DNA of 57,898 bases from Pseudomonas sp. GM79 (GTDB lineage: Bacteria > Pseudomonadota > Gammaproteobacteria > Pseudomonadales > Pseudomonadaceae), in the NCBI RefSeq assembly GCF_000282495.1, contig NZ_AKJE01000051.1, forward strand, positions 1 to 57,898, written 5' to 3'. Both the position numbers and the translations under genes were made by a program. Under the pieces are notes generated by a model. That model was not told the DNA's origin. It did no database searches and worked only from the letters and a program-made list of their open reading frames with translations. Shown here one piece after another: positions 19,153 through 28,219 of the stretch (its first letter is position 1; each line of letters starts with the position of its first letter).

Positions 19153-19794
19153 ATGCCTGCGATGAACCTGCCCTACCCGATCCGCGTCGCCCTGGTTGAC
19201 GATCACTCCCTGGTCCGCGACGGAATCAAATCGCTGCTGGGGGTCATGACGCAGCTGGAAGTGGTGGGAGAAGCCGAGAATGGCGCCGATGCCATTGAAA
19301 TGGTCGGGCGCTGCCAGCCGGATCTGTTGCTGGTCGACATCAGCCTGAAGGACATCAATGGCCTTGAGCTGACGCGGTTGTTACGCAGCCAATACCCGTC
19401 GCTCAAGGTGTTGGTGCTGAGCATGTACGACAACTATGAATACGTGAGTGAATCCGTTCGCTCGGGTGCCAGCGGCTATGTGCTGAAGAATGCGCCTTCA
19501 CGGGAAATCATTGCGGCAATCGAAGCCATTGTCAGCGGCGGGACGTTCTACAGTGCCGAGATCGCACAGCGGCTCATTGCCGATAAAAGTAGCGACAACG
19601 AGCTGACTCCGCGCGAAAGCCAGGTGCTGTACAAGATGGCTCAGGGGCTGAACAACAAGGAAATGGCTCGCGAACTGGATATCAGTGTGCGGACTGTAGA
19701 AACTCATCGCCTGAGCATCCGTCGCAAGCTCAACATCGACAAACCCGCCGCCCTTGTAAAGTACGCGATCGATCATGGGATCATTTCGCGCTAG
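19153..19794 (+). CDS. NarL/LuxR-type response regulator
   Basis: A 213-residue regulator with receiver domain 10-125 (VALVDDHSLVRDG acidic pocket, phospho-Asp62 in LLLVDISLKD, VLVLSMYDN, VLKNAPSREII) and LuxR helix-turn-helix at 150-210 (LTPRESQVLYKMAQGLNNKE, ISVRTVETHR, IRRKLNIDKPA). ATG 19162 is an alternative start. It is the partner of the upstream kinase and the best candidate to bind the CTACGTAG repeats in front of cstA. In E. coli btsT is controlled by the LytS/LytTR pair BtsSR, a different class, so this would be a non-homologous replacement. Confidence 0.9.
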   Translation: MPAMNLPYPIRVALVDDHSLVRDGIKSLLGVMTQLEVVGEAENGADAIEMVGRCQPDLLLVDISLKDINGLELTRLLRSQYPSLKVLVLSMYDNYEYVSESVRSGASGYVLKNAPSREIIAAIEAIVSGGTFYSAEIAQRLIADKSSDNELTPRESQVLYKMAQGLNNKEMARELDISVRTVETHRLSIRRKLNIDKPAALVKYAIDHGIISR

Positions 19795-19801
19795 AGGCGA
19801 T

Positions 19802-20323
19802 TCACACCGCGCTCGTATTAACGACACGTGCCGTGCGAATAAACAACGCGCGTACCTTGTCCCAGAAATTCCCCCCCAGCACGAAAATGCTGCCGATCAA
19901 CATGGCATCGCCCAGCGCCTGGAGCTGCCAGATATTGGGTCTCAGCCCCGGCCAGATAGTATCTATGTAAGGTTCGAGAAATCCCGAGATCAGTGGCAGG
20001 CAAAACATCACGAGGCCAATTCTATGGCGAGCCGGACCTACTTCCACGTCTGCCGGTGCAAGTGTGGAGACGTAACCGAACATACTGCGCTTGAGTTGCT
20101 GAAAGCCGGATTTGCCCATGATCGCAATGACGAGAATCAACAGAACTTTGTTGCTGATAAACAAAACGCCTGTCAGTGCTGCGATCTTTGAGCCGGGCAC
20201 ATCCACTGCCGCAGCGAGAGGCACCAGCAGCCAGGATCCCAGCATCAAACAAATAATCGCGATGCCCAGTTTGAAGCGCCAACCAGCGGAACTAGGTGCA
20301 TTATCATCCTGAGGGTTGCTCAT
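19802..20323 (-). CDS. Multi-pass membrane protein, unknown function
   Basis: A 173-residue protein with four hydrophobic segments (roughly residues 18-38, 52-72, 105-122 and 135-152 counting from MSNPQDDN). ATG 20323 has AAGAAG 7 bases upstream and is preferred over an ATG six codons earlier. Motifs seen are ISNKVLLILVIAIMGKSGF, RHRIGLVMFCLPLISGFLEP and LGGNFWDKVRALF. I recall proteins of this type labelled transporter suffix domain-containing, but no role is known. It is convergent with the response regulator gene, 7 bases apart, with no terminator visible between them. Confidence 0.7.
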   Translation of the reverse strand: MSNPQDDNAPSSAGWRFKLGIAIICLMLGSWLLVPLAAAVDVPGSKIAALTGVLFISNKVLLILVIAIMGKSGFQQLKRSMFGYVSTLAPADVEVGPARHRIGLVMFCLPLISGFLEPYIDTIWPGLRPNIWQLQALGDAMLIGSIFVLGGNFWDKVRALFIRTARVVNTSAV

Positions 20324-20517
20324 GGTCTTCTTAACCTTCATTTTTTGGCCTGGATTAATGGATCTTCAGAAGCGTAGCAGTTAGTCGATCCCAGATCATT
20401 CAACATGACCTTGTATTTGTCGCAGCTGTACTAACCTAAGCGAACCAGTAACCAACGCCATTTCAATATCAGGTATGTTCGGATGACGTTTTCCCAAGAT
20501 CTACTATCAGTGCACCG

Positions 20518-22041
20518 ATGCTGACGCGCTCTAGCCCATTGCTTCTGCTGCTCGTCCTTGGTCTTGGCGGTTGCGTCCGTCTGGGGCCGGATTTTCAGCC
20601 CCCCGGCGAAGTCTGGACAAAACTCTGGAGCAGCCCCGCGCTGGAGCAAGCCAGCCAACGAAGCCTGAACCCCGACATTCGCCAGTGGTGGCAGGTGTTC
20701 GCCGACCCGGTCCTCGACGCGCTGATCGCCGAATCGGATGCGCACAATTCCAACCTGAAAATTGCCGGCCTTCGCGTCATGGAAGCCCGCGCCCGGTTGG
20801 GTATTGCGCAAAGCGGGCGTTATCCGCAACTGCAACAGGCCAGCGCCGACAGCCTGTACTTCAACCGCAAGCAGTCCGGCGGCAATAACCCGCAAGACAG
20901 CCACTTCTGGCAACACAGCGCGGGCTTTGATGTCGGCTGGGAACTGGACTTCTGGGGGCGTTTCAGTCGAGCCATCGAGTCCTCCGATGCCAGTTACTTC
21001 GCGGCTCAGGCCAACTATGAAGACGTCCTGGTACTGCTGCGTGCTCAGGTGGCCGATACCTACTTTTCGTTGCGCACCACCGAGGCGCGATTGCGCGTCG
21101 CTCGAGAAAACGCCGAGCAGCAAAAGCGCAACTTTGAGATCACCGAAAAACTGTTCAACAGTGGCCAGAGCGCCGAACTCGACGTGCAACAAGCCAAGAC
21201 CCAATACCTGGGCACCTTGAGCAGCATTCCGGATTTTGAGGCGCAAGTAGTGCGCACCCGTAACGCGCTGGCTGTGCTGATCGGACAGCCCCCCAGCGCC
21301 CTGCCCCAATTGCTTGAACACGAGGGACTGATCCCGCTGGTGGACCGAGCCGTGCTGCAAGACGTGCCGGCCAACCTGTTGTTGCGTCGACCGGACGTGC
21401 GCGCTGCCGAACTCAATGTCGCGGCCCAGTCGGCTCTGATCGGTGTCGCGCAAACCGACTTCTATCCGTCGCTGACCTTGCTGGGCAGCATTGTCTGGAC
21501 CACCGATACGTTGAGCGGCACCTCCAACAGCCTGGACCTGATCGGCGGTCCCAGTTTACGCTGGAACCTGTTTGACCACGGCCAGATCAGCAACAACGTG
21601 CGTATACAGGATGCGCGGTTGCAGCAGCTGATTGAGGTCTATCGCGAGAAAGTCCGCCAGGCCGCACGAGAGGCCGATGATGCTGCCAGCAGCTTGATCA
21701 AATCGCTGGAACGCGAGCGCATTCTGGGTGAGGCACAGGTCGCCGCCGCGCGTTCGTTGAGCCTGGCCAACACCCAATACCGGGAAGGTTACTCGGACTT
21801 CCAGCGCGTGCTGGACGCTCAACGCGCATTGCTCGAACAGCAGGACAATTACCTGCTCAGCCGCAGTAATGCCGTGAGCAACCTGATCGCTCTGTACAAA
21901 GCCCTTGGCGGTGGGTGGTACAGCGCCCAGCCGACAGTCGATCAAAACACTCGCCAACAAATGGAACAACGTACCGACTGGGGCAACCTGCTGAATGAGC
22001 CGGCCCCTTCGCAAGCCTCCTATCCCGAGCCAGAAGGTTAA
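20518..22041 (+). CDS. Outer-membrane efflux lipoprotein (NodT/OprM-type)
   Basis: A 507-residue outer membrane factor that forms the TolC-like exit duct of a tripartite pump. The signal peptide ends in lipobox LGGC (Cys19). Two repeated OEP halves are visible (about 60-270 and 285-470), with typical DVGWELDFWGRFSRAIESS, LNSGQSAELDVQQAKTQYLG-like helices and the LLRRPDVRAAELNVAA turn. The ribosome site at ATG 20518 is weak. It is the first gene of a three-gene unit with the fusion protein 5 bases downstream. The C-terminal 40 residues are an unusually Gln/Pro-rich extension. Confidence 0.9.
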   Translation: MLTRSSPLLLLLVLGLGGCVRLGPDFQPPGEVWTKLWSSPALEQASQRSLNPDIRQWWQVFADPVLDALIAESDAHNSNLKIAGLRVMEARARLGIAQSGRYPQLQQASADSLYFNRKQSGGNNPQDSHFWQHSAGFDVGWELDFWGRFSRAIESSDASYFAAQANYEDVLVLLRAQVADTYFSLRTTEARLRVARENAEQQKRNFEITEKLFNSGQSAELDVQQAKTQYLGTLSSIPDFEAQVVRTRNALAVLIGQPPSALPQLLEHEGLIPLVDRAVLQDVPANLLLRRPDVRAAELNVAAQSALIGVAQTDFYPSLTLLGSIVWTTDTLSGTSNSLDLIGGPSLRWNLFDHGQISNNVRIQDARLQQLIEVYREKVRQAAREADDAASSLIKSLERERILGEAQVAAARSLSLANTQYREGYSDFQRVLDAQRALLEQQDNYLLSRSNAVSNLIALYKALGGGWYSAQPTVDQNTRQQMEQRTDWGNLLNEPAPSQASYPEPEG

Positions 22042-22046
22042 AGCCG

Positions 22047-23186
22047 ATGACTGAACCCTCGCCGCCCGTCACTGAGGCGCCCTCCCCCAAGGCATCCGAG
22101 CCTGCCGCCGATCCTGCAAAAAAGGGCATCAAATGGGTATTGCTGCTGATCGTCCTGAGCCTGGCCTGGTACTTGTTGGCTGACCGTTTCACACCGTATA
22201 CGCAACAGGCTCGGGTGGGCGCCTTTGTCATTCCGGTGGCCTCCGAAGTGGCCGGCCGGGTGATCCGTGTGGATGTGCGCAACAACCAGGACGTCAAGGC
22301 GGGCGATGTGCTGTTTGAAGTGGACCAGCAGCCCTATCAAATAGCCGTCGACCGCGCACGTGCAGACCTTGAGTCCACACGCCGCCAGATCGGTGCGAGC
22401 ACCGCCGGCATTGCTTCGGCTCAAGCCAATTTGCGCGCAGCCCAGGCCAATGAACTCAAGGCGCGGCAGGACAATCAGCGTCTTGAAGGTTTGTACCGCG
22501 AAGATCCCGGCACCATTTCCGTGCGCTTGCTTGAAGTCTCTCGGGCCAACCGTGAACAGGCTGTCAGCCAGGTCGCCGCAGCCCATGCCGAAGTCCAGCG
22601 AGCACGGGAACAGGAAGGCGGCAGCGAGGAAGACAACGCGCTGTTGCGCAGCGCCGCCACGGCGTTGTCAAAAGCCGAACTGGACTTGTCCAACACGCAG
22701 ATACGCGCACGGTCGGCGGGGCTGATCACCGATCTGCGCACCGATGTCGGACAGTTCGCCACTGCCGGCAGCCCGGTCATGACCCTGATTGCCATCCACG
22801 ATGTGTGGATCAGCGCGGACATGACCGAAAACAACCTCGGCCTGGTCGAGGTCGGCACCCCTGTTTCGATCGTTCTGGATGCCATGCCGGGGAAGGTTTT
22901 CGAGGGTCGTGTGCGCAGTGTCGGCTACGGTGTCAGCGTCGGTCAGAGCACTGCACCCGGCAGCCTTCCCAGTGTGCAGAACAGCCGCGACTGGCTGCGT
23001 CCGGCCCAGCGTTTTCCGGTGATTATCGAGTTTTCCGAGGACTCAAGGAAAACGCTGTTCGCCAGCCGCGCCATCCGTGCCGGTGGGCAGGCTGAAGTGA
23101 TGGCATTCCCGACTCAAGACAACCCGTTGAACCTGCTCGGTCGTTTGTTCGTGGGACTCATGAGCTGGCTGAGCTATGCCTACTAA
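22047..23186 (+). CDS. HlyD/EmrA-type membrane fusion protein
   Basis: A 379-residue periplasmic adaptor anchored by one helix (about 30-47). The lipoyl/barrel-sandwich halves (VIPVASEVAGRVIRVDVRNN, DVLFEVDQQPYQIAVDRA) flank a coiled-coil hairpin (about 105-225); the beta-barrel follows (ITDLRTDVGQFATAGSPVMT). The helix plus hairpin arrangement is that of EmrA/AaeA, which work with MFS or AaeB-type pumps rather than RND pumps. AAGG is 6 bases before the ATG. The end overlaps the next gene by 11 bases, indicating translational coupling. Confidence 0.9.
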   Translation: MTEPSPPVTEAPSPKASEPAADPAKKGIKWVLLLIVLSLAWYLLADRFTPYTQQARVGAFVIPVASEVAGRVIRVDVRNNQDVKAGDVLFEVDQQPYQIAVDRARADLESTRRQIGASTAGIASAQANLRAAQANELKARQDNQRLEGLYREDPGTISVRLLEVSRANREQAVSQVAAAHAEVQRAREQEGGSEEDNALLRSAATALSKAELDLSNTQIRARSAGLITDLRTDVGQFATAGSPVMTLIAIHDVWISADMTENNLGLVEVGTPVSIVLDAMPGKVFEGRVRSVGYGVSVGQSTAPGSLPSVQNSRDWLRPAQRFPVIIEFSEDSRKTLFASRAIRAGGQAEVMAFPTQDNPLNLLGRLFVGLMSWLSYAY

Positions 23187-24225
23187 GGGCGTGCCTACCC
23201 AGCGCACGCCCCGGGTTCAGCGTGCGTTGCGTATGGGCACCGGCACCGCATTGTGCCTGGCGGCCAGCTTCGGCCTGGGCTTGCCGATCCCTTTTCTCGC
23301 GCCGGTGCTGGCCGTGTTGCTGTTGGCTTCCCTCAATCGGCCGTTGCCATTCAAGGCTGGATTGATTCTCGCTCTGGCTGCGATGTTAACCACCGGCGTC
23401 GGCCTGTTGTTGATTCCGATCCTGCGTTACTACCCGATTACCGGCGTGCTGCTGATTGGCGTCAGTATGTTCCTGGCGTTTGGTTTTGGCCTGCGCGGCG
23501 GCAACGCCTTGATCATGACCTTCATGATCATTGGCCTGACGATGATTTCTTCGGCCGGCGTCGCCGAGTTCGATCTGGCGATGATGGTCATCGGTGCCCT
23601 GGTCAAGGGGTTGATCCTCGCCGTTCTCGTTGTGGGGATTAGTCACTGGCTGTTTCCCGACCCCGCCAATGCGCCGTCCCCACCCGCCGCCAGCGCTTTG
23701 CCGGAGCAAGAAGTGGGCAGAGTTGCACTGCGTGCGACCCTGATTGTCATACCGGCATTCTTGTTGGCCCTGATCGACCCGGCGAGCTATCTGCCGATCA
23801 TTTTGAAAGCGGTCAGTCTTGGCCAACAGAGTTCGACGACAACGACGCGTAACGCTGCCCATGAATTGCTCGGTTCGACCTTCATGGGCGGGCTGTTGGC
23901 TGTTGGGTTCTGGTGCGCGCTCAGCCTGTTTGTGCACTTGTGGATGTTCTTTCTGTGGATGCTCCTGTTCGGCTTGCTGTTGGCGCGCAAGCTCTATGCC
24001 CTGAGCCCGACCCGACAAACCCCGGGATTCTGGCTCAACAGTCTGGTCACGCTGATCATCCTGCTGGGTCAGTCGGTTCAGGACAGCCTCGCCGGGAAAG
24101 ACGTCTATACCGCCTTCGCCGTGCGCATGGGATTGTTTATCGCCCTCACGCTCTATGCCTGCCTGATGGTTTATCTACTCGATCAGCGGCGGCGTAATCC
24201 AGGTGTCAGCCAACCCGATCACTGA
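23176..24225 (+). CDS. DUF2955/FUSC-like inner-membrane efflux component
   Basis: A 349-residue membrane protein with two blocks of hydrophobic helices (about 25-160 and 185-345) around a Pro-rich linker (NAPSPPAASALPEQE). Such DUF2955 proteins are related to the aromatic acid exporter/FUSC group (AaeB). As third gene after an outer membrane factor and an EmrA/AaeA-like adaptor, it is the probable energised pump of the complex. Substrate unknown; aromatic acids or antimicrobials are possible. The first codons overlap the adaptor gene. Confidence 0.82.
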   Translation: MPTKGVPTQRTPRVQRALRMGTGTALCLAASFGLGLPIPFLAPVLAVLLLASLNRPLPFKAGLILALAAMLTTGVGLLLIPILRYYPITGVLLIGVSMFLAFGFGLRGGNALIMTFMIIGLTMISSAGVAEFDLAMMVIGALVKGLILAVLVVGISHWLFPDPANAPSPPAASALPEQEVGRVALRATLIVIPAFLLALIDPASYLPIILKAVSLGQQSSTTTTRNAAHELLGSTFMGGLLAVGFWCALSLFVHLWMFFLWMLLFGLLLARKLYALSPTRQTPGFWLNSLVTLIILLGQSVQDSLAGKDVYTAFAVRMGLFIALTLYACLMVYLLDQRRRNPGVSQPDH

Positions 24226-24228
24226 CGC

Positions 24229-24534
24229 TCATGGCGTTACCTGATAACCCCGCCCTTGCAGGCAGCCGTGATAGTGCTGTTTCACATCGTCCTCGACCGG
24301 CTCATAAAACTCGTCATGTTGACGTCCAAGTACCTGCGTAGCATCCACCGCAGCACCCTCCGAGGCTGGCGGGCTAGAGGTGCTCTGGCTGGCCGTGACG
24401 TTGCTGCAATCGTTGATGTCCAGCTGGATTTGTTGCGAACTCTGCCCGTTCAAGGGCACGACCGCTTCTGCCTGAACCGGCGTATAGACCATCGACATGA
24501 CGGCACACAGGCTAAAAGACGATAACCGACTCAT
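24229..24534 (-). CDS. Small secreted protein, unknown function
   Basis: A 101-residue protein with a signal peptide (cut expected after VQAEA, about residue 24). The mature part has just two cysteines, in INDCSNV (43) and HYHGCLQG (91), which could form a disulfide. It is rich in Ser/Thr/Gln and ends in CLQGRGYQVTP. ATG 24534 overlaps the stop of the upstream AraC gene by four bases (ATGA), with GGAG placed inside the end of that gene, so the two are translationally coupled. It is convergent with the DUF2955 gene, 3 bases apart. I know of no function. Confidence 0.72.
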   Translation of the reverse strand: MSRLSSFSLCAVMSMVYTPVQAEAVVPLNGQSSQQIQLDINDCSNVTASQSTSSPPASEGAAVDATQVLGRQHDEFYEPVEDDVKQHYHGCLQGRGYQVTP

Positions 24535-25457
24535 GATGATCTCCGACACGGTCCACTGTGTTTGCGAGCCAGTGTTTGGCTGGGAAGTTCCTGGAACAAC
24601 GCTCGATAACTGCTGGAAAATCGTCCCAAATGCCAGAACGACCAATTCATCGCCACTTGCGCGACCGTCGTTTCCCCGGCCGTTCGCCTGAGCAATTCGC
24701 GGCGCGCGCTGTTGAGACGACGCAAGCGCAACCAATGCGTGGGTGTCATTGCGGTATACGCCTTGAATGCATGCTGCAACTGACGCAGCGAAACCCCGGC
24801 CACCTGGGACAGCTCCAGTAAATTGAGGGTTTCTTCCGGGGTATCGGCGGCCCATTCGGCGACGCGTTTCATGATCGTTCGCTCCTCCGCCCGGCGCTGC
24901 AAACCTGCGCGATCCAGGCACACACAGGCGTTATCGAGGATGTACAAACAGTCCTCCAACAGTTGCTGGGTCAACGCCTCTTTGCTCGGCGGATCCAGCG
25001 TCTGCGTCAGCCGCGTCAACGTCCCGCTCAACCAGCGGCTGAACAGGGCGTTCTGACCTGAATTGAGCGGCGACATGAACAAGCCTTCAAGTCGCGCCAC
25101 GTCCAGGCCATGGCGCTGAACAAATTCCGGACCGAACACCACGGCGATTTCCTGGTAGTTCTCCGGGGTGATCCAGATGTTGCGGCTTTCACCGTTCAGC
25201 ACGTACAGCGAGTTGTCGCTGCGATCGAAACAGAACGCCAGCGAGCCTTGCGGGGCGCTGAAATTCTGCTCGACGCGGGTGTTCATCTGTTCCTCGTAAA
25301 TCTCGACGCCTTGCAAATCCAGATAGCGCACCCTTCCGGCGAAATGCCCCGGGGACATCTGCTGATAGTGCTGCACCCAACCCGGTGTGGCGCGGATTTG
25401 CTCGGCCACGTCGGCGGTGTTGAACGCTTGAACCTGCAACGGATTGCACGCTGTCAT
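24531..25457 (-). CDS. AraC-family transcriptional regulator
   Basis: A 308-residue regulator. The N-terminal sensing part (1-190) is of the EutR-like type, rich in YEEQMNTRVEQNFSAP and similar. The C-terminal AraC HTH (about 200-295) has LLELSQVAGVSLRQLQHAFK and the second helix VAQVAMNWSFWHLGRFSSSY, with a final RALFQELPSQTL. ATG 25457 has GAGG 7 bases upstream and is preferred over the in-frame GTG at 25469. It is divergent from puuA with 163 bases between, so polyamine-responsive control of that operon is likely but inferred. Confidence 0.87.
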   Translation of the reverse strand: MTACNPLQVQAFNTADVAEQIRATPGWVQHYQQMSPGHFAGRVRYLDLQGVEIYEEQMNTRVEQNFSAPQGSLAFCFDRSDNSLYVLNGESRNIWITPENYQEIAVVFGPEFVQRHGLDVARLEGLFMSPLNSGQNALFSRWLSGTLTRLTQTLDPPSKEALTQQLLEDCLYILDNACVCLDRAGLQRRAEERTIMKRVAEWAADTPEETLNLLELSQVAGVSLRQLQHAFKAYTAMTPTHWLRLRRLNSARRELLRRTAGETTVAQVAMNWSFWHLGRFSSSYRALFQELPSQTLARKHSGPCRRSS

Positions 25458-25620
25458 GGGGTGCCTCACGCACTCTTTTGGTGCGCTTTGTGCTGTTTAA
25501 AGTGGATAGATGGAACGCCAAGGCTCACCCAAGATAGTCGTCAACGCGCCACAGGGGAAGTGTTCGGTGGATGAAGCCGCGTCCCTCCCCGGCGTTAATC
25601 AAACCAATAATGAGGTTTTT

Positions 25621-26979
25621 ATGAATGCCCCTTTCGATCAGCTGTTCACGTGGCTGAAAGATCACAAGATTACCGAGGTCGAGTGTGTGGTCAGCGACTT
25701 GACCGGCATCGCTCGCGGCAAGATTGCACCCACCAACAAATTCCTGCATGAGCGAGGCATGCGCCTGCCGGAAAGTGTGCTGCTGCAAACGGTAACCGGG
25801 GACTTTGTTGACGACGACATCTACTACGACCTGCTCGACCCGGCCGACATCGACATGGTCTGCAAGCCCGTCGCCGATGCGGTTTACGTCATTCCATGGG
25901 CCATCGAACCCACCGCCATCGTGATCCATGACACGTTCGACAAGTTCGGCAATCCCATCGAACTGTCGCCGCGCAACGTACTGAAAAAAGTCCTGCAGCT
26001 CTACACCGACAAAGGCTGGAAGCCGATTGTCGCGCCAGAAATGGAGTTCTACCTGACCCAGCGCTGCGAAGACCCGGACTTGCCGCTCAAAGCGCCACTG
26101 GGACGCTCCGGCCGTGCGGAAAGCGGTCGTCAGTCGTTTTCCATCGACGCCGCCAACGAGTTCGATCCACTGTTTGAAGACGTTTATGACTGGTGTGAAC
26201 TCCAGGGCCTGGACCTCGACACGCTGATCCACGAAGACGGCCCGGCGCAGATGGAAATCAATTTCCGTCACGGCGACGCACTGGATCTGGCGGACCAGAT
26301 TACCGTGTTCAAACGCACCCTGCGCGAAGCGGCACTCAAGCACAACGTCACCGCGACCTTCATGGCCAAACCGATCGGCGACGAGCCCGGCAGTGCCATG
26401 CACCTGCACCAGAGCGTGGTGGACATTGCCACCGGCCAGCCGATTTTCGCCGATGCCGACGGGCAGATGAGCGAACTGTTCCTGCACCACATCGGCGGCT
26501 TGCAAAAATACATTCCCAAAGTGCTGCCGATGTTTGCGCCCAACGTCAATTCGTTCCGCCGCTTCCTGCCCGACACCTCGGCGCCGGTCAACGTTGAATG
26601 GGGCGAAGAGAACCGCACCGTTGGCCTGCGCGTACCGACCTCCAGCCCCGACGCCATGCGCGTGGAAAACCGCTTGCCGGGCGCCGATGCCAACCCTTAT
26701 CTGGCGATTGCCGCGAGCCTTTTGTGCGGTTATCTGGGCATGGTCGAAAAGGTCGAGCCGAGCGCCGCGGTGCAGGGCCGTGCCTACGAGCGACGCAATC
26801 TGCGCCTGCCGATCACCATCGAGGACGCACTGACGCGTATGGAAGAGTGCGAAACCATCGAGCGTTATCTGGGCAGCAAATTCGTGCGCGGTTACGTCGC
26901 GGTCAAACGGGCCGAACACGAAAACTTCAAGCGCGTGATCAGCTCCTGGGAGCGCGAGTTCCTGCTGCTTAGCGTCTAA
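25621..26979 (+). CDS. puuA: Gamma-glutamylpolyamine synthetase (glutamine-synthetase family)
   Basis: A 452-residue ATP-dependent ligase that joins glutamate to putrescine or another polyamine, the first step of the glutamylated polyamine route. Glutamine-synthetase motifs are present: WKPIVAPEMEFYLTQ, GPAQMEINFRHGD, GDEPGSAMHLHQSVVD, NSFRRFLPD, EENRTVGLRVPTSS and LPGADANPYLAIA. There is no adenylylation Tyr loop of GlnA and the length is that of PuuA/SpuI/SpuB. ATG 25621 has TGAGG 7 bases upstream; the open frame extends upstream without a site. Downstream genes on the same strand are a polyamine binding protein and PuuB, which fix the pathway. Which amine is preferred cannot be read from the sequence. 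Confidence 0.9.
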   Translation: MNAPFDQLFTWLKDHKITEVECVVSDLTGIARGKIAPTNKFLHERGMRLPESVLLQTVTGDFVDDDIYYDLLDPADIDMVCKPVADAVYVIPWAIEPTAIVIHDTFDKFGNPIELSPRNVLKKVLQLYTDKGWKPIVAPEMEFYLTQRCEDPDLPLKAPLGRSGRAESGRQSFSIDAANEFDPLFEDVYDWCELQGLDLDTLIHEDGPAQMEINFRHGDALDLADQITVFKRTLREAALKHNVTATFMAKPIGDEPGSAMHLHQSVVDIATGQPIFADADGQMSELFLHHIGGLQKYIPKVLPMFAPNVNSFRRFLPDTSAPVNVEWGEENRTVGLRVPTSSPDAMRVENRLPGADANPYLAIAASLLCGYLGMVEKVEPSAAVQGRAYERRNLRLPITIEDALTRMEECETIERYLGSKFVRGYVAVKRAEHENFKRVISSWEREFLLLSV

Positions 26980-27010
26980 AACCTCGTTCCCACATGAGGT
27001 CACAACCCCC

Positions 27011-27102
27011 TGTGGGAGCGGGCTTGCATCGCGAAGGCGGCGTGTCAGGCGACCTCAATGTTGAATGTGAAATCGCCTTCGCGAGCAAGCCCGCTCCCAC
27101 AA
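27011..27102. repeat. REPIN between puuA and the polyamine-binding protein
   Basis: Left arm TGTGGGAGCGGGCTTGCATC has an extra A that breaks the usual GCTTGCTCGCG. The spacer carries GTGTCAGGCGACCTCAATG; the right arm is intact. Confidence 0.88.
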
Positions 27103-27130
27103 AAATCCAATAACTCTAAGAGGTGTCGAT

Positions 27131-28219
27131 ATGCGTCTACTGAAATCCGTGGTTCCGGCCTCGCTGGCCTTGCTCTTCAGCGTAACTGCACACGCTCAAT
27201 CAAGTGTGAGCGTCTACAACTGGACCGATTACATCGGTGAGACCACCCTCGCCGACTTCCAGGCAAAAACCGGGACCAAAGTGATCTACGACGTATTCGA
27301 TTCCAACGAAACCCTGGAGGGCAAACTGCTCGCCGGCCGCACGGGTTATGACGTGGTGGTGCCCTCCAATCACTTCCTCGCACGCCAGGTGAAGGCCGGC
27401 GCGTTCCTCAAACTGGATCGCTCGCAACTGCCCAACTGGAAAAACCTCGACCCGAAGTTATTGGCCCTGCTGGAAAAGAACGATCCGGGTAATGAACATT
27501 CAGTGCCGTACCTGTGGGGTACCAACGGCATTGGCTACAACATCGACAAGGTCAAGCAAGTGCTGGGCATCGATCGCATCGATTCCTGGGCGGTGTTTTT
27601 CGAGCCAGAGAACCTGAAGAAGCTCAGTCAGTGCGGCGTGTCGATGATGGATTCGGCCGATGAAGTGTTCCCGGCGGTCCTGAACTACATGGGTATGGAT
27701 CCACGCAGCGAAAACCCCGAGGACTTTAAAAAGGCCGAAGCCAAACTGCTGACCATCCGGCCTTACATCACCTATTTCCATTCGTCCAAATACGTGTCGG
27801 ACCTGGCCAATGGCGACATTTGCGTTGCGTTCGGCTATTCGGGCGATGTGTTCCAGGCGGCGAACCGTGCCAAGGAAGCGAAGAACGGCGTGAACATCGC
27901 CTACGCGATCCCCAAGGAAGGCAGTAACCTCTGGTTCGACCTGCTGGCGATTCCTGCCGACGCCAGCAACCCGAAAGAGGCTCACTCGTTCGTCAACAAC
28001 CTGCTGGATCCGCAGGTAATCGCCAAGGTCAGCGCGTCGGTCGGTTACGCCAATCCGAACCCGGCGGCCAAGCAATACATGGACCCGGAGCTGGTCAATA
28101 ATCCAGAGGTCTATCCTCCTCAGGAAGTGCTCGACAAACTCTACATTTCCACCACCCCGCCCCAGCCGATCATGCGTCTGATGACCCGCTCCTGGAGCAA
28201 AGTGAAGTCCAACCAATGA
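27131..28219 (+). CDS. Periplasmic polyamine-binding protein (PotF/SpuD-like)
   Basis: A 362-residue ABC substrate-binding protein with a signal peptide cut near AHAQ (about residue 23). Mature sequence begins SSVSVYNWTDYIGE, the PotF/SpuD hallmark whose Trp and Asp cradle the amine. Other blocks are TGYDVVVPSNHFLARQVKAG, VPYLWGTNGIGYN and the C-terminal LYISTTPPQPIMRLMTRSW. No permease or ATPase gene follows, so it must share a transporter encoded elsewhere or act as a sensor partner. It overlaps puuB by four bases (ATGA). RBS is the AAGAGG 7 bases upstream. Confidence 0.92.
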   Translation: MRLLKSVVPASLALLFSVTAHAQSSVSVYNWTDYIGETTLADFQAKTGTKVIYDVFDSNETLEGKLLAGRTGYDVVVPSNHFLARQVKAGAFLKLDRSQLPNWKNLDPKLLALLEKNDPGNEHSVPYLWGTNGIGYNIDKVKQVLGIDRIDSWAVFFEPENLKKLSQCGVSMMDSADEVFPAVLNYMGMDPRSENPEDFKKAEAKLLTIRPYITYFHSSKYVSDLANGDICVAFGYSGDVFQAANRAKEAKNGVNIAYAIPKEGSNLWFDLLAIPADASNPKEAHSFVNNLLDPQVIAKVSASVGYANPNPAAKQYMDPELVNNPEVYPPQEVLDKLYISTTPPQPIMRLMTRSWSKVKSNQ

